Assembly: GCA_009801015.1 (NCBI GenBank)
Contig: VHZZ01002628.1
Location: 14,443 to 40,886, forward strand
Length of the DNA: 26,444 nucleotides
Direction of reading: 5' to 3'
Source of the DNA: Silene noctiflora
Lineage: Eukaryota; Streptophyta; Magnoliopsida; Caryophyllales; Caryophyllaceae
Part shown: piece by piece, positions 10,365 to 21,292 of the stretch
Numbering within the stretch: position 1 is the stretch's first letter
Layout of the letters: every line of letters begins with the position of its first letter
The notes under the pieces: model-generated
What the model saw: only the letters and a program-made list of their open reading frames with translations
What the model was told of the DNA's origin: nothing
Database searches by the model: none
Made by a program: the position numbers and the translations under genes

Positions 10365-11900
10365 CTCTAAATCATAATCCTAAATCTCATCCTTCGACTC
10401 ATGCCGAAAATTTTCAGTTGCACCCGTCGCCTAAGACTTCTTCCCTGCCGGTTCCCCAACTGTAACCTTATTTTCAATTGGTTTATCTGTTGTCTGCATT
10501 TAGTTCATACATGTCTTTTACATTTTTGTATGTATTGTTTTTCATTTACATATGCATAAAAAAATGTAAAACCAAACCTAAACATACAAAGAAAAAAATT
10601 GTTCATTTCATTTATATTAGAGTCTTTAGATGTCTTGGTGAGGAGATTAAATAACGATGATGATAACTTACGTCTACCATGCATGCATTTAATCCTTATT
10701 TGTAGCTCATGTACATTATTCAGACACCATCTTGGACGATTGGTTGTAATTATCAAGCAAAACAAAGCTTTTTGAACGAGTATTGACCGCCTTTTGAGTC
10801 GTCGTTATTAATTGATTAGACTTGAGTGAACAAAACTATTTATATTGAAAGGATTAGATGGAGCCTCCACTGACCCGTACATTCATATTCGACTATGTGC
10901 TTAGGTTGTGAGTAAATCTCCCTGTGAGATGCGTTATGTCTAGACGCATAAATGTGGCGTCCGTCCCTTAATTCTTTTGACATGTTTAGTTTGTGGTCAA
11001 TAACTCATGTGGAAAAGACCTTTTACCTTTTCTTTTGGAGCTTAACATAGCTAAATTGAAGATTTTTTCTTTTTGTGGTCAGTAATACATACGGAAGTGA
11101 GGCTTTGGGACTTTAGGTAGGGTTTATAGGAGTTCAACCGAGCCTTGGAGAGGTGTTGCCGCGGGTGAAAGTTGTGAGGGTAAGGTTTATGTGAAGTTGC
11201 TTGGGCAACAAGAAGATGAAATGGGTTGGTTTTTGAATATGGCAGATAGGTAGGTGTGGCCTTGAGGGATGCATGAACAAGAGGAGGAAAGCGAGTTGGA
11301 GTTTTGGTTTTGAGCGTGTTGTTTAGGTCCAAAGATGGAAGTATCGGACTCGATTAAGGTGATGACTCATGAGTAGACAGTAGTGCTTGGGAAATAGGGC
11401 ATTGAATGTGTCCTAGGTAGTAGTGCAGTAAGTAGATTATATATCCGATGTAATACCACCAATTGTATAGATTTTGAGCATCATAATAAAGTTTTTGAGT
11501 TTTGTTTTAAAAATTATGAGTTTTATTAAAGTTTCTGATTTTATTCACTTAAACATAAAACTCAAAAAATAACAATAAAACTCAAAAACATTACATATAA
11601 GCTTAATTAAATTGAGTTTTGACAGAAAAAAATTAAAATCTAACTTGTAAACTTTAATAAGGTCAGGAAAAATACACACATGCTCAAAACAAATAAAGTT
11701 GGGGTAATAAGTTCAAAAAAAATACATATATGCTCAAATACAAAATTCTAAATTTGAAATAATACATCTGATATATGTTCATTTTTCTGGTAGTAGTGGG
11801 CTGAGCAATGAGTCCAGATTTATTTCACGCAAAACAATGCACGAACCGAGGATGAAAACGAACGAAGATGGAAGGAAATCGAGTATAAGAACTTGTGATG
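9289..11900. other. 2.6 kb intergenic region, no gene recognised
   Basis: AT-rich sequence with a diverged duplication (about 9585-9660 against 9745-9825: 'gatatct...tttgaaaaaaa...ttgcca...caagttcgt'-like pattern), a CT microsatellite (10297-10362), and a G-rich segment at 11090-11330 open on the minus strand for 93 codons. The latter has no recognisable domain. Nothing here can be assigned to a known gene. Confidence 0.5.
10297..10362. repeat. CT dinucleotide microsatellite
   Basis: About 66 bases of uninterrupted CT dinucleotides, with a single phase break (tt) at 10320-10321. Long dinucleotide runs are usually polymorphic in length between individuals. Confidence 0.95.
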
Positions 11901-11906
11901 TACTCG

Positions 11907-11914
11907 TATATAAA
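11907..11914 (+). promoter_or_regulatory. candidate TATA box upstream of DUF616 gene
   Basis: TATATAAA occurs on the plus strand about 1.56 kb before the DUF616 start codon. It would fit if the gene has a long 5'UTR intron: a possible donor (ctg^gtaattcc) is near 12225 and a possible acceptor (gttcagcag^agg) near 13323. Pyrimidine-rich sequence with a CTTT microsatellite follows at 12112-12139, as in many plant 5'UTRs. This is an inference. Confidence 0.3.
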
Positions 11915-13474
11915 TTGACCCGTATTTGACCGACCTACTTCTAACTTTCAGTATATAGTCCAAACTCCGATGGACCTTCCCAATATGGAGAACTTTTGGT
12001 ATCTAACCAAAATTCACAGATCTGACAAACTGACACCACTTTTCATTGAATGGCTGACAACCTCTTTTTACTTTAATACTCATAATCCCCACATATTGAC
12101 AAACAAACATATTCTTTCTTCTTTCTTTCTTTCTTTCTTGCATAAATTTCAGTGCCAAATCCTAAATTCTTCAAACCAATTTATAGCTTCCACTTTTGTC
12201 TAACATCCTCAATTTTCTTTATCTGGTAATTCCCCTGCTTTCTTTTTAAATCCTTATTTCTATGCTTTCATTTTTTTAATGGGATTATTTTCATTTATTT
12301 GTCTTTTATTTTATTTTAATCAATGTTTATTATCTTGGTTGTTTATTTTTAGATGTTATTATGGCAGCATTAATCCTTAATTATCAAATAAAAAGAAATC
12401 TGGGTTTTTTTTTTTTTTTAATTGATTATGAATTATTTTGTTGTTGACAAAAGTATACTCTAGTAGTACAAAGTGTGACAACTCATACCCAGCAAAAATG
12501 GTTGAACATCAATAATGTGAAATGTGGAAACTTTGTTTTATATGGTAGTTCAACTAAACATACAATAATAATAATAATAATCATAACCCAATTACCCAAA
12601 TCGATCTTGTGAGGCGGTTTTACACTAATATAGTAATATGGTGTGAAACGGAAAACAGACTCTTAAAAGCAGTTATAGTAGTCTGTTCTGCATTTTTACG
12701 ATGCTGATCTTTATAGAACGGGTTCGATTTCTGCGTAAATCCAATGTTATTATGTGGAATACTAAAGATAACTGTGCACTTTAGTGTAAGGTAATGGTGC
12801 ATTACAATGTGCAAATTACTGAGTTTTTTGGCACTTAGTAAGACTCATTTCATTCATCTACTGGATTTCTGATTCATCTCGAGTTCATATTATGTTGGGA
12901 TTTCGCGTGGGTACTTGAATTACAGAAAAAATTGCGGAAACAACTTCTTTACTAGTTACAGGTAGTGCAGAAATGATGTTGAGTACCTGAATTCATGTTT
13001 TACAGATGATGCATTATGATCTTTTATATACTTTACATTTTGGAAAATGAGGTTCATGTTTGGTTATGAGGCATCATGATCACTTTTTATTTATTTTTTT
13101 CCATTTTGGAAAGTGAGGTCAGTGTTTGATTATGATGCATCATGGAAATAATTTGTGATTCCGAGTTAGTTTTCTCCTCGATTTGTCTGAATTACTTGAT
13201 ACATAAGGAGGGCGATACTGAAATCTCTCCATTTTTGTCCTGTCACTTATTGTGCAATTCTTATTTGCTCTTTCAATCATTGCGCGCCATCCTATCTAAT
13301 TGAGATCTTCTTAATGTTCAGCAGAGGTGATCATTGAGCTCTTGTAACATCAGAAATTTGAGAGTATGTCATTAAGAGGTCATCCTTCCCTCACGGGGTA
13401 AGTCGTTACAATGTTACCCTCATGACTTGAGTTGAAACCCGTCAGCATAACTATACTGCCTCTGTGAGACTGCA
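11915..13474 (+). other. upstream region of DUF616 gene, probable 5'UTR intron
   Basis: No coding gene seen. It has a CTTT microsatellite (12112-12139), an AAT repeat (12564-12581), and T-rich sequence typical of an intron between about 12225 and 13323. Three short upstream ATGs lie between 13366 and 13425, close to the main start. Confidence 0.45.
12112..12139. repeat. CTTT microsatellite
   Basis: Six to seven copies of a CTTT-type tetranucleotide in a pyrimidine-rich stretch that may be the 5'UTR of the downstream DUF616 gene. Confidence 0.8.
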
Positions 13475-15475
13475 ATGCCAAAGAAATCATTGGTGACGAC
13501 TTCTGTGCCTTTATTATGCCATTCAAAGAAGCTTTGTGCCTCTTGCCTCTATCTCTTCACCTCAATCTCCCTTGCCTTATATGTCTCTCTTTCACCAACT
13601 AACAAATGCCTTCTCTTTCGCTCTGCCCCCTTCGATCCTATCCAATTACCTCTGTTTTCTTACCCTACGTCTTATGGCGAGCATAAGCACGTCCTCCCTA
13701 CCTTCCGATCTTCTTGCTCTTCACCCGTTTTCTTCACAGGTAGCAAGTTATATCCTTGAGGTTAATCTAATTGACCTAGTTAAGTTAAACTCTTCATGAT
13801 TATTTCTTTATTAATGAGTGATTCTGATTTATTATGTTAGATTATTCGTCAGTCTTAACGGAGATTCGACAATCTTGTCGAAATTGGAATCATCTACCTT
13901 TGAAGTATATTCAAGGGAAGGCCAATACTTTTGGTGGCAACTTTAGCTTAGAAAGCAGGATTGCTTCATTTGATCAGCTAGAACAAAGGAAGGAATTCCC
14001 ATGTGGTTTCTTGAAGTCATTCCCTATTAATCAATATGGTGTGTACTAACTTCAAGTTTTCAAAAGTGCCCTCTTTATTCTTCTTTCTGGACGATTTTTT
14101 AGCACAAATTCTTGTTTAAAATGGATATATCCGTCTTTAAAAAAAAGGGTCAAATAGATAGATGGGACAAAAAGCTAATGTTGTTAGTATTTGACATGTT
14201 TTACCTTAAAAGACGGATATGATCATCTTAAGGAAGACCAACTATACTTTTCGAACTCAATTAAACCTTTTTATGATTTCCATGTTTCCTCTTGACCTCT
14301 CAAAAACAATTTGTGGGTACCACATTTTCACTCATATTATTGCATTCAAGAAGTCTTAGTTGGAGTCTTGGGATCTAAGCAAAATCTGAAACCTAGACTT
14401 AAGCTTCACAACTTGGAACTATAATGACTTAATGAGAACCTTGCATGTGTTTTGATAATTTGCAGATAAAGATGAAATGAACAATTGTAAAGAAGTGGTA
14501 GTAGTATCAGCAATCTTCGGCGACCATGACAAAATCCGACAACCAAAGGGATTAGGCTCCAAGACACTAGAAATGGCATGCTTCTTCATGTTTGTAGATG
14601 ATGCTACTTTAAGAGGACTTCATAATCACAACTTAATTTCACAAGAATCAAATGAATACATAAAGATTGGAGCATGGAGACTAGTAAATGTCTCGTCTAA
14701 CGAATTATATCAAAACCCGGCCATGAATGGAGTGATACCAAAATACTTAGTTCATAGGCTTTTCCCCAATGCTAAGTATAGCATTTGGGTTGATGCAAAA
14801 TTGCAGCTTGTGGTTGATCCTCTGCTTTTGATTCATTCCCTTGTTATAAAGAAGGGTGTGGACATGGCAGTTTCGAGACATCCCTTTTTCTTTCATACTA
14901 TGGAAGAAGCCATGGCTACTGTAAGATGGAGGAAATGGTTGGATGTTGACGCGATAAAGATGCAAATGGAGAGTTATTGTGCGAATGGGTTGCGTCCTTG
15001 GTCTCCTTCCAAGCTCCCTTACCCTTCAGGTACCCTTTCTCGTCATCATTTCATTATCACATTAAGTTAGGCCACGTTCTTTTGGACTGAAATTGTCTGA
15101 ACTAACTGGTTGTTGACTGCAGATGTTCCGGACACAGCAATCATTTTACGGAAGCATGGAGTTGCCAGCAATCTGTTTTCGTGCTTAATGTTCAATGAAT
15201 TAGATGCATATAATCACAGAGATCAGCTTGCGTTTGCATATGTTAGGGACAAGATGAAGCCGAAAATCAAAATGAATATGTTTGAAGTTGAAGTGTTTGA
15301 GCAAATTGTGCTCGAGTTTAGGCACAACTTAAAGCGTAGCGAGATCACAAAAGCCATTCCTGGAGATAAAGTCAATAACATCAAGAGAGCTGCTCCTGAT
15401 ATGTTTACTACTTCTAAAGGCCTTGGAAAGTGTCACAATTATTTTTTGGAGATGTGGGCTGAATCTCATTCTTGA
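13475..15475 (+). CDS. DUF616 glycosyltransferase-like protein (TOD1/MUCI70 family)
   Basis: Four exons, all joined in phase 1: 13475-13739, 13841-14038, 14466-15029 and 15123-15475, each with GT-AG introns, giving 459 residues. That is close to the usual length of the shorter plant DUF616 proteins. Residues 20-39 form one hydrophobic segment (LCASCLYLFTSISLALYVSL), so it is probably a type II membrane protein of the Golgi. The DUF616 core starts near residue 165 with VVVVSAIFGDHDKIRQP, followed by FMFVDD (195-200) and WVDAKLQL (262-269), the acidic motifs typical of the family. Relatives include MUCI70, linked to seed mucilage polysaccharide synthesis, and TOD1, reported as an alkaline ceramidase, so the true substrate is open. 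All frames are intact. The start is the first in-frame ATG before the membrane segment. Confidence 0.92.
14123..14224. mobile_element. short MITE in DUF616 intron 2
   Basis: Inverted ends gatatatccgtcttta...gtcaaat (from 14124) and the complement of atttgacatgttttaccttaaaagacggatatgatc (written in two parts: atttgacatgttttac at 14189 onward, then cttaaaagacggatatgatc to 14224) pair over about 35 bases. The element lies wholly inside intron 2 and does not touch the splice sites. It shares the 'gacgg/ccgtctta' core with the elements at 20914-21014 and 23766-23943. Confidence 0.65.
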
Positions 15476-15931
15476 TTTATCATTCTTTTGATTGTGTACA
15501 TAGGATTTTTAAAGAAAGAAAATAGTTAAGTATCCGTATGTGTTACACAAGTTAGTCTTGTGTATGTCGATGCGATTTTACATTTGTATAAAATAGATGC
15601 CAATTATTGCGTAAACAAATTCGTAAATAAAAGTAATGACGGAGTATTAATCTTTTTTCTATGGGCCTATATTCGTAAATAAAATCAGTTTTATGATATT
15701 TTATTATAAAACTGTTTTAAACTTTATTGAAAAAACAGAACGGTGTTTTTTTTTTTTTGCTGTTAATAAGGCAGTACAAGACAATGGTAATAAAATCCGA
15801 ACTCACAATCTAATGTCCACTATAGTTCCGTCGCTAAACCCAATATTAGAAGCCAAATCACTTAAAATAATAGGCCAAAAATTAAACCAGCCAGTCAGCC
15901 ACAACTAAAACAAAGCCAAAAATATTTCATT
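15476..15931. other. 3' region of DUF616 gene and intergenic
   Basis: Several AATAAA-like signals follow the DUF616 stop (aaataaaa around 15626-15633), so its transcript probably ends within about 170 bases. From 15670 the sequence is the shared 3' side of two convergent genes. No additional gene seen. Confidence 0.5.
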
Positions 15932-16165
15932 TCATAATTTTTGGTTTTCATTAACATCAATATTCCTAAATAACACAAAAAATGTCACCAAAGAAACAAA
16001 AAGAGGCAACAAATAAGATAATTTATTGGAAAAATGACGAAACTCGACGCTTTCTTCTTCAAAAATAGTCTCCAACTTGGGCGAAATTGAATATTTCCTC
16101 AGTTTTATTATGCTTGGTGGTGCTACCTCAACCCATTTTTGTATTTGCCTAATTTCCCTTGTCAT
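15932..16165 (-). CDS. small tail-anchored protein, function unknown
   Basis: An intronless frame of 77 residues starts at ATG 16165-16163. It has a basic, Trp-containing N-terminus (MTREIRQIQKWVEVAPPSII), a Pro-Lys-Leu-Glu-Thr-Ile-x-Glu-Glu stretch in the middle, and a C-terminal hydrophobic segment (LSYLLPLFVSLVTFFVLF) followed by a few polar residues. The pattern resembles short uncharacterised plant membrane proteins with a 'WVEVAPxxxxSPxLETIxEE' core, though I cannot name the family. A TATATA element lies about 62-70 bases upstream on the same strand, at a fitting distance. No introns, no overlap with other genes. It may be a genuine tail-anchored protein; chance cannot be excluded. Confidence 0.55.
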   Translation of the reverse strand: MTREIRQIQKWVEVAPPSIIKLRKYSISPKLETIFEEESVEFRHFSNKLSYLLPLFVSLVTFFVLFRNIDVNENQKL

Positions 16166-16225
16166 TTTTTCTATTATTTGTCTTCAAAATTTCCGCAAAT
16201 TCTTATCTAAGACGGAAGTAGAGAA

Positions 16226-16235
16226 ATATATAAAG
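16226..16235 (-). promoter_or_regulatory. TATA box of the small membrane protein gene
   Basis: The minus strand reads TTTATATATT about 62-70 bases upstream of the ATG at 16165, consistent with a short 5'UTR. Confidence 0.45.
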
Positions 16236-17374
16236 GAGTTTTGTTGGAAATGAGGAGATAGGAGTGGAATTGTAAAAATTTGAGAAGAGTGGTGGGTGAA
16301 TGCAGGGTTTTTATAGAAAGGGAAATTTGGTGTAAAAAGATAGGAAATTGGTAGTTAAGTTTGACACGTTTTTTAACATGAAAAATAGGTTGTCGTTTCA
16401 TGGATTTTCCTAAGAATAGGACAATAACAACGTGGCTAAATTGCTTTATTTAGACTTATTTTGGACAAATAAAGTTCAAATTTGTTGCTTCTTACTGTTT
16501 TTTTGGTTACTAACCTAGAGTCATATTCAACATATTAGGAACACAAAAACTTATGAGAGACGGTCTCTCAATAGCGTTATTGAGAAACCTCTCACATGAT
16601 GGGTGAGAGACCCACTGCTTTTTCTATTTTCCTATTATGTCTCTCACTAAATTAGTGAGAGACGGTCTCTCACGAGACCTACTGAGGAATTAATTGTAGA
16701 TAGTGATATATTGTGTGTATTAATGGAATAAGATCAACCGAACCATTACAAAAGAATGTTAGTCTCTAAAATGGAGTAACATATTCTTTTTATATAAATC
16801 TGAATAGTTCATTTTTTTAGCATATACAACGTTTGTAACTTTATAAGTGGTATCGTACTATCTTCAGATATACATCATAACAAGTATAAATATTCATTTT
16901 TTTTTATCGTATTTAAGACACATCCAACGATCTTTTCTCGTTAACATTTCAAAGAATTGTAAAAATTCAATTCACTCATGAATAATGAAATAATAAAAGC
17001 ATATGATAAATTTGAACTTAAATGTAGGAAGTATTCCTTTGTATTTGATGCAGTAATTTTTTTTATTTTCGAAATAGAAGAACAATTTATTAATAGAATG
17101 TCATACGGTGCTTATAAAAGATATTTATAATCAAAAACGAATTTATTAGAAACCAAAAACAAAAAAAATTCTTGTAAATTAGAGATCTCAAACCATGATC
17201 TGATCTGGCAATTCAGCTCGTCCTTCTTATGATAAATTGTTAAAGGAAAAATACCTCTTACTCGTTCCGAAGATTGTTGACAAAAAACTTTGAAGTAGTG
17301 TGCGACGAACTATCAATGAACCGGTAAAGGAGGGCAATAGTTATCCACCTTCGACCGAAGCAACCATTCATTAA
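16236..17374. other. intergenic, AT-rich with one MITE
   Basis: No gene seen. Apart from the inverted-repeat element at 16553-16680 the stretch is AT-rich with stops in all frames. Confidence 0.5.
16553..16680. mobile_element. short inverted-repeat element (gagagacggtctctc type)
   Basis: The near-palindrome tgagagacggtctctca occurs at both ends (16554 onward, and about 16656 onward as gtgagagacggtctctcac). A third, partial motif gtgagagaccca lies between them. The ends are inverted copies of each other, giving an element of about 130 bases with no coding capacity. I believe repeats of this kind are common in Caryophyllales genomes, but this is from memory. Confidence 0.6.
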
Positions 17375-17872
17375 TCCGAATAAAACAACTCCAGATCCCC
17401 ATTTTGAATTTACAGAAGTCATTAACTCGAAAAACTAGCTAACGAACAATGGGCAAGATTGCACATGTGATAATTTCAGGACGAAAGCTAACAAGTTTGA
17501 GAAGCAGAGCAGTAATGCACCATGCGCTTATTCAATTCTGTTGGGAACACCCGTGGGCTCTGACCGAGTTTATACAGCCCTAATAGTACAGCTGTACGGA
17601 AGAAGCCCTTGTCTGACTTGGCTAATCTGCAGAAAATTAGAGACCTATAGCACACCAGGTGCCCAGCAAATTATGTTGTACAACCATTAAATCCACTACA
17701 ACGTAAACTTGACCCTCAAAAAGTGAAAAACAGAGTACATATATTTATTTCATCAAGCACTGCCTATTGCGAAACTCAAACTCCAGTCTCCACCTAAACT
17801 CATTGGAAAGTTACACAGGTCCTGCCAGCTGTAACAAAACATCTCCGGGATTTCCTTGGGTGATGGAGGCCT
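17375..17872 (-). repeat. PET100 3' flank, duplicated at 4981-5511
   Basis: This is probably the 3'UTR and downstream region of the PET100-like gene. It aligns colinearly and in the same orientation with a block inside the B56 intron. See the entry at 4981-5511 for shared motifs. Confidence 0.75.
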
Positions 17873-17877
17873 AGAGA

Positions 17878-20460
17878 TCAACGACTGTCCCTTTTACAAG
17901 CTAGTTCTCGAGCCATCTCCCGCATTTCCTCCGGTGATGGAGGCCTTGGTCCCTCAGGAGGGTAGACAACGTAATTACGCTTCACAAAGCAAAAACAATT
18001 CCGTTTAGGGCTTGGAAGCGGTATACAAAACAACAATCAGCAAATAAGTTAACACAGTCAATAAAGTGTGTGTACTACCCACCCTGACTCCCCTTTCCCA
18101 GGCTGAAACAAAACATGAACGAACACACAGCAATGATCTCAATCATAAACTCGGATGACTCTATTACAGCCAAAAGCTCAACTTCAAGTATATTGATTAA
18201 ATCAGTACCATCTGTTTTTCATATCCAATATTCCAATTACACAGCCCCTAACTTAAGGTAATCAGACATAAAACCTCTTGCTCTGCAGGTTAAAGACAGA
18301 CGCTTAAACATGATAATGTAGCGAAGAATGGTTAGTCACCATTGCAGCAATGATTTTTGTAAATGCAATCACTGGTGTATCTATGTTGGAAATCCCGTGA
18401 AAAAGAAGAAAAACAATCTGCCACTGAATGCAATAGAGAGAACCATAATGCACAACAAAATGCCCAAATTAGAACGACTATTTTCTTTAATACAACTATA
18501 CGAGTAGTTACACCAGCCCGATGTATCTTTTTCTCTGATTTCTTTAACGCTTTTCCACATCAATTTCAAAAGACAAACTTTGTGGTGCATCCAAATTACA
18601 GTCATTTAAATGGTTTTCAAATTCTCGCATTAGAAAATTATCACAAACTAAGAACCAGCAGCCCAGTATATTAGGTACTCCTACCAGAAGAGCTGTCAAA
18701 GCATGATACCAAAAGCCCTTAATGAACTTTCTAAGCAATTGATTGCTCTGACTCACCGAGCAGTCCTCACCTGCCTGGTAGCCTGTGGCAATGCTGTTGA
18801 ATTCAAAATATACTATTATGTTTTACTTTTGCAAAATTCTTCCAAAATGCCTTGCAGCATCAGGTTCAATCACACTCTTGCTATTTAACTTGGCTTGCCG
18901 ACAAGCACATCTAATCGCAAGTCCAAGCGAAGCAATGTTATACACTAAATGTTGTTTGGAAATAGGAAAGATATCCATTTGCTTCAGCTGTTTGTTGCCT
19001 ACCAGTAACCACCACTTCGCATGTACCCAACACCATGGATCAACATCTTCCCGAGACACTGTATCAACACCTATTTATAGGGTTTTCAAGGCTACCATGA
19101 TTCCATGACCAAGTTTTGGCGACAACTGCATTTACGCAGCAGCGCCCATGATGTAGCCACTGATTCTCAGATTAAATATCAAATCAATTTTTTACCATAC
19201 CATCCACAATCCATATTCGATTGTTCATGGAATCATGGCTATGATTTGCTTCTAGTTCTTTCAATTTTTTTACTTAATTCGCTTTTCATATTACCTTTTT
19301 TATTTAAAATTGAAAGAAATCTTTTTTTATTTACTTAGACTCAATGTTATCTTAGTCGTTATAATTCGCTTTTCATATTACATAGACTCAAGGCTATCGT
19401 AGTCGTTATAATGTGTGGAAGGCTATCAGTTAAGGAGAATAATATCTTGTTTCAATTTTAAATTTGTCACAAATCTTTACTTCCACACATTATAACGACA
19501 AAGATAGCCATGAGTCTAAGTTCATAGCTTTACAGTTTACACCTATGTTACTTGGTCACTTCACTATAGCAGCGTGTCAAATGTGTGGCTTCTGATACCT
19601 CAATATGTGGGCACGACATGACATTTCCACCCTTCATTTTGGACCAAAAACATGCAACTTTTTTACAAGATAGATGTGTCAACACTTAACATGGCCTCCT
19701 TAACCATTGCAACTGAATCAGAGTAACAAATATTTAAACATGGGAAATTATGACCAAAACAAGTGAATCATGGTACTTAGAACTTTTATGAGGATAGTTC
19801 TAGAAATATATTCGTTTATGACATTGTGTTGAGTACCACCAAGACATCTCTAACCCTTTATTTGGATGCAAAAGGAGAGGGGAAAGGGGGGACGGGTACG
19901 GAACAATACGGTTATCCCTCTAAATCATTTCTATGATAGGAAAAATTTATCTTTAGGAGGGAAAACCGGTCCATTTCCCTCCTTCGCCAAATCCCTCTAC
20001 CTTAAGTGTAACCCTTAAAAGCTAAAAAAGGTCTTTCTCAAACCGTATTCAACACTGTAAAACCGTCAACACATACACTCTATGTCCTCTTCTCCAAACA
20101 TAAGCGTATAATTCGTTGCACTAAATTCAATTTAATTCGAATAACGCATGATCAACAACCGCATAAGATCTAAATCACATTGTACAAACAATTCACAGCT
20201 CAACATACACTTGCAACAATCTGAAAAAAACCTAGGAAACCGAAATAGAATCGACAGGCATGAAAAATTCTAAATCGATATAGCATACGGTTGAAATAAT
20301 GGGAGAAAGAAAAGAGAAAAGAAAAAGAACATACACTACCCAATTTCTGAAGATTCTTGGTGTTGTTGGCGAAAGCATACATAAGAACAATGGGAACAGT
20401 GACGTAGACGACAAATTTACCAACCTCCAACAGTCCTTTCCCAGCCCCCAGAGACGACAT
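17878..20460 (-). CDS. PET100: PET100-like mitochondrial membrane protein
   Basis: Two exons: 20460-20335 (42 codons, MSSLGAGKGLLEVGKFVVYV through ...NLQKLGS) and 17979-17878 (RNYVVYPPEGPRPPSPEEMR through ...CKRDSR, stop TGA at 17880-17878). The join, AGT^GTATGT to GAAG^CGT, is phase 0 and gives 75 residues, close to the 73 of human PET100. Residues 16-31 form one membrane helix. The pattern 'LExxKxxxYxTxPIxxxY...RxxxxPPE' followed by a charged helix matches the PET100 family, which helps assemble cytochrome c oxidase at the mitochondrial inner membrane. The next upstream in-frame codon series starts with GTG, not ATG, so this ATG is chosen. A closer donor (TTGG^GTAGTG) would break the frame. 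Function is inferred from the family. Confidence 0.85.
17980..20334 (-). other. 2.4 kb intron of the PET100-like gene
   Basis: Donor GT at 20334-20333, acceptor AG at 17981-17980. The intron holds a MITE (19383-19518), an 18-base duplicated motif (aattcgcttttcatatta near 19277 and 19363), and a poorly conserved purine/pyrimidine-rich segment (19861-19990) with gaggggaaagggg against ccatttccctcctt. Around 18785-19108 both strands are open for about 80-107 codons, but no domain is recognisable. Confidence 0.75.
19383..19518. mobile_element. MITE with 39-base inverted repeats
   Basis: The left end (19383-19421, beginning tagactcaaggctatcg and ending ataatgtgtggaag) is the reverse complement of the right end (19480-19518, beginning cttccacacattataacgac) with only a few mismatches. 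The 58-base interior is AT-rich and non-coding. A partial extra copy of the left end (tagactcaatgttatcttagtcgttataa) lies just outside at about 19336-19364, suggesting nested or slipped insertion. Confidence 0.8.
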
Positions 20461-20865
20461 ATTTGTGTCCAACACTGGTGCACCGTCTCTTTATGTTAAC
20501 CAAACAAACGACCTTGTTTTCTGGTAAACAAATAAAATTACTTCAAAATCAGTCTTAATTTTGCTAATTTTAAATTAATAGAACAAACACAACAACTGAA
20601 GAATTGAAATCTCAATTGCAAGAAAACACTTTGGATAAAGGGTATAATTGTACTAGAAAAAATAATGAAACACACTCGAACTAAATCAAACGCAGATTTA
20701 GGGTTCAATTGAAACTTTAATAGAGGATTTCAATCACTGAGAAATTGAATGAAGTGAGATTTACTCCATGATGAAGTGTGATAATTTAGAGGAGATAGAT
20801 GAGACAAGGGAGAGTTGCAGGTTAAGCACGCAAATGACATGTTTTTTTACAGTCATTCTAAATTT
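20461..20865. other. upstream region of PET100-like gene
   Basis: This stretch separates the PET100-like start from the truncated B56 copy and must hold the PET100 promoter. No clear TATA box was found on the minus strand and no other gene is visible. Confidence 0.45.
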
Positions 20866-21292
20866 GCAGCTTACTTATAAACAGTGTGCCTCGCTAAAGC
20901 TACCAATTCTTGTTTAAGACCGTCTTAACTTACGACGGCTTACACAACCATTATAATAGAGGTTGAAATGAACGGAGGTTTTGTCAGAGAGGATCTAAGT
21001 TAAGACGGTCTTAAGCCAGACCTATCCGAAGGAAGCAAGCACATACTCATAAGAATGCAAAGATTCAATAACACCGGAAGCAAGTACGGGGAATAATGAA
21101 CTCCACGGACCGCTCCCGGTTGGCTGACCAATTCCCAGACCACCCAGACCAGTGGCCCAGACACTAGAAGCATGATTAACAATCACATTCGACGATGCAA
21201 CCACCCCAGAACCTCAATTATTATGGCGGGAAAGCTAATTCATCGGCTTTCGACCCTTTCCGATGCCCTCTTTTCATAAATTTATTCAACAT
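20866..21292 (-). pseudogene. truncated second copy of B56 (PP2A B') exon 1
   Basis: From the ATG complement of 21290-21292 the sequence is nearly identical to the intact B56 start for about 85 bases, then carries a one-base insertion after codon 23 that brings in a stop (FPP then TAA). Beyond the insertion the other frames still read VASSNVIVNHAS and ESLHSYEYV, which match B56 residues 31-84. Homology ends near B56 codon 98-100 at 20866 (aaatttgcagc). The MITE at 20914-21014 interrupts it. The remaining 300 codons of exon 1 and all of exon 2 are absent. This is a clear, decayed DNA-level duplicate of the gene at 3298-8277. Confidence 0.92.
20914..21014. mobile_element. short MITE inserted in the B56 pseudogene
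   Basis: Inverted ends ttaagaccgtcttaactta (20914-20932) and taagttaagacggtcttaa (20996-21014) are perfect complements over 19 bases. The element interrupts the B56 homology, which runs up to about 20900 and resumes after about 21015. So it inserted after the duplication. No target duplication could be fixed. Confidence 0.75.

Noticed and set aside
11051-11332. Minus-strand open frame of 93 codons
   Set aside because: Rich in Pro, Ser and Thr because the plus strand is G-rich; no recognisable domain, no promoter or homologous pattern. Treated as chance.
13536-13799. Second plus-strand frame over DUF616 exon 1
   Set aside because: Reads through the intron 1 donor and lacks the continuity that the spliced frame has with exons 2-4.
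18785-19108. Overlapping open frames of 107 codons (+) and 78 codons (-) in the PET100 intron
   Set aside because: Neither begins in a credible context or shows a known domain; both lie wholly inside a well-supported intron. They could be a worn transposon fragment, but I cannot support that.
20461-20475. N-terminal extension of the PET100-like protein
   Set aside because: The extra five codons begin with GTG, not ATG, and family members start at the Met-Ser-Ser position.
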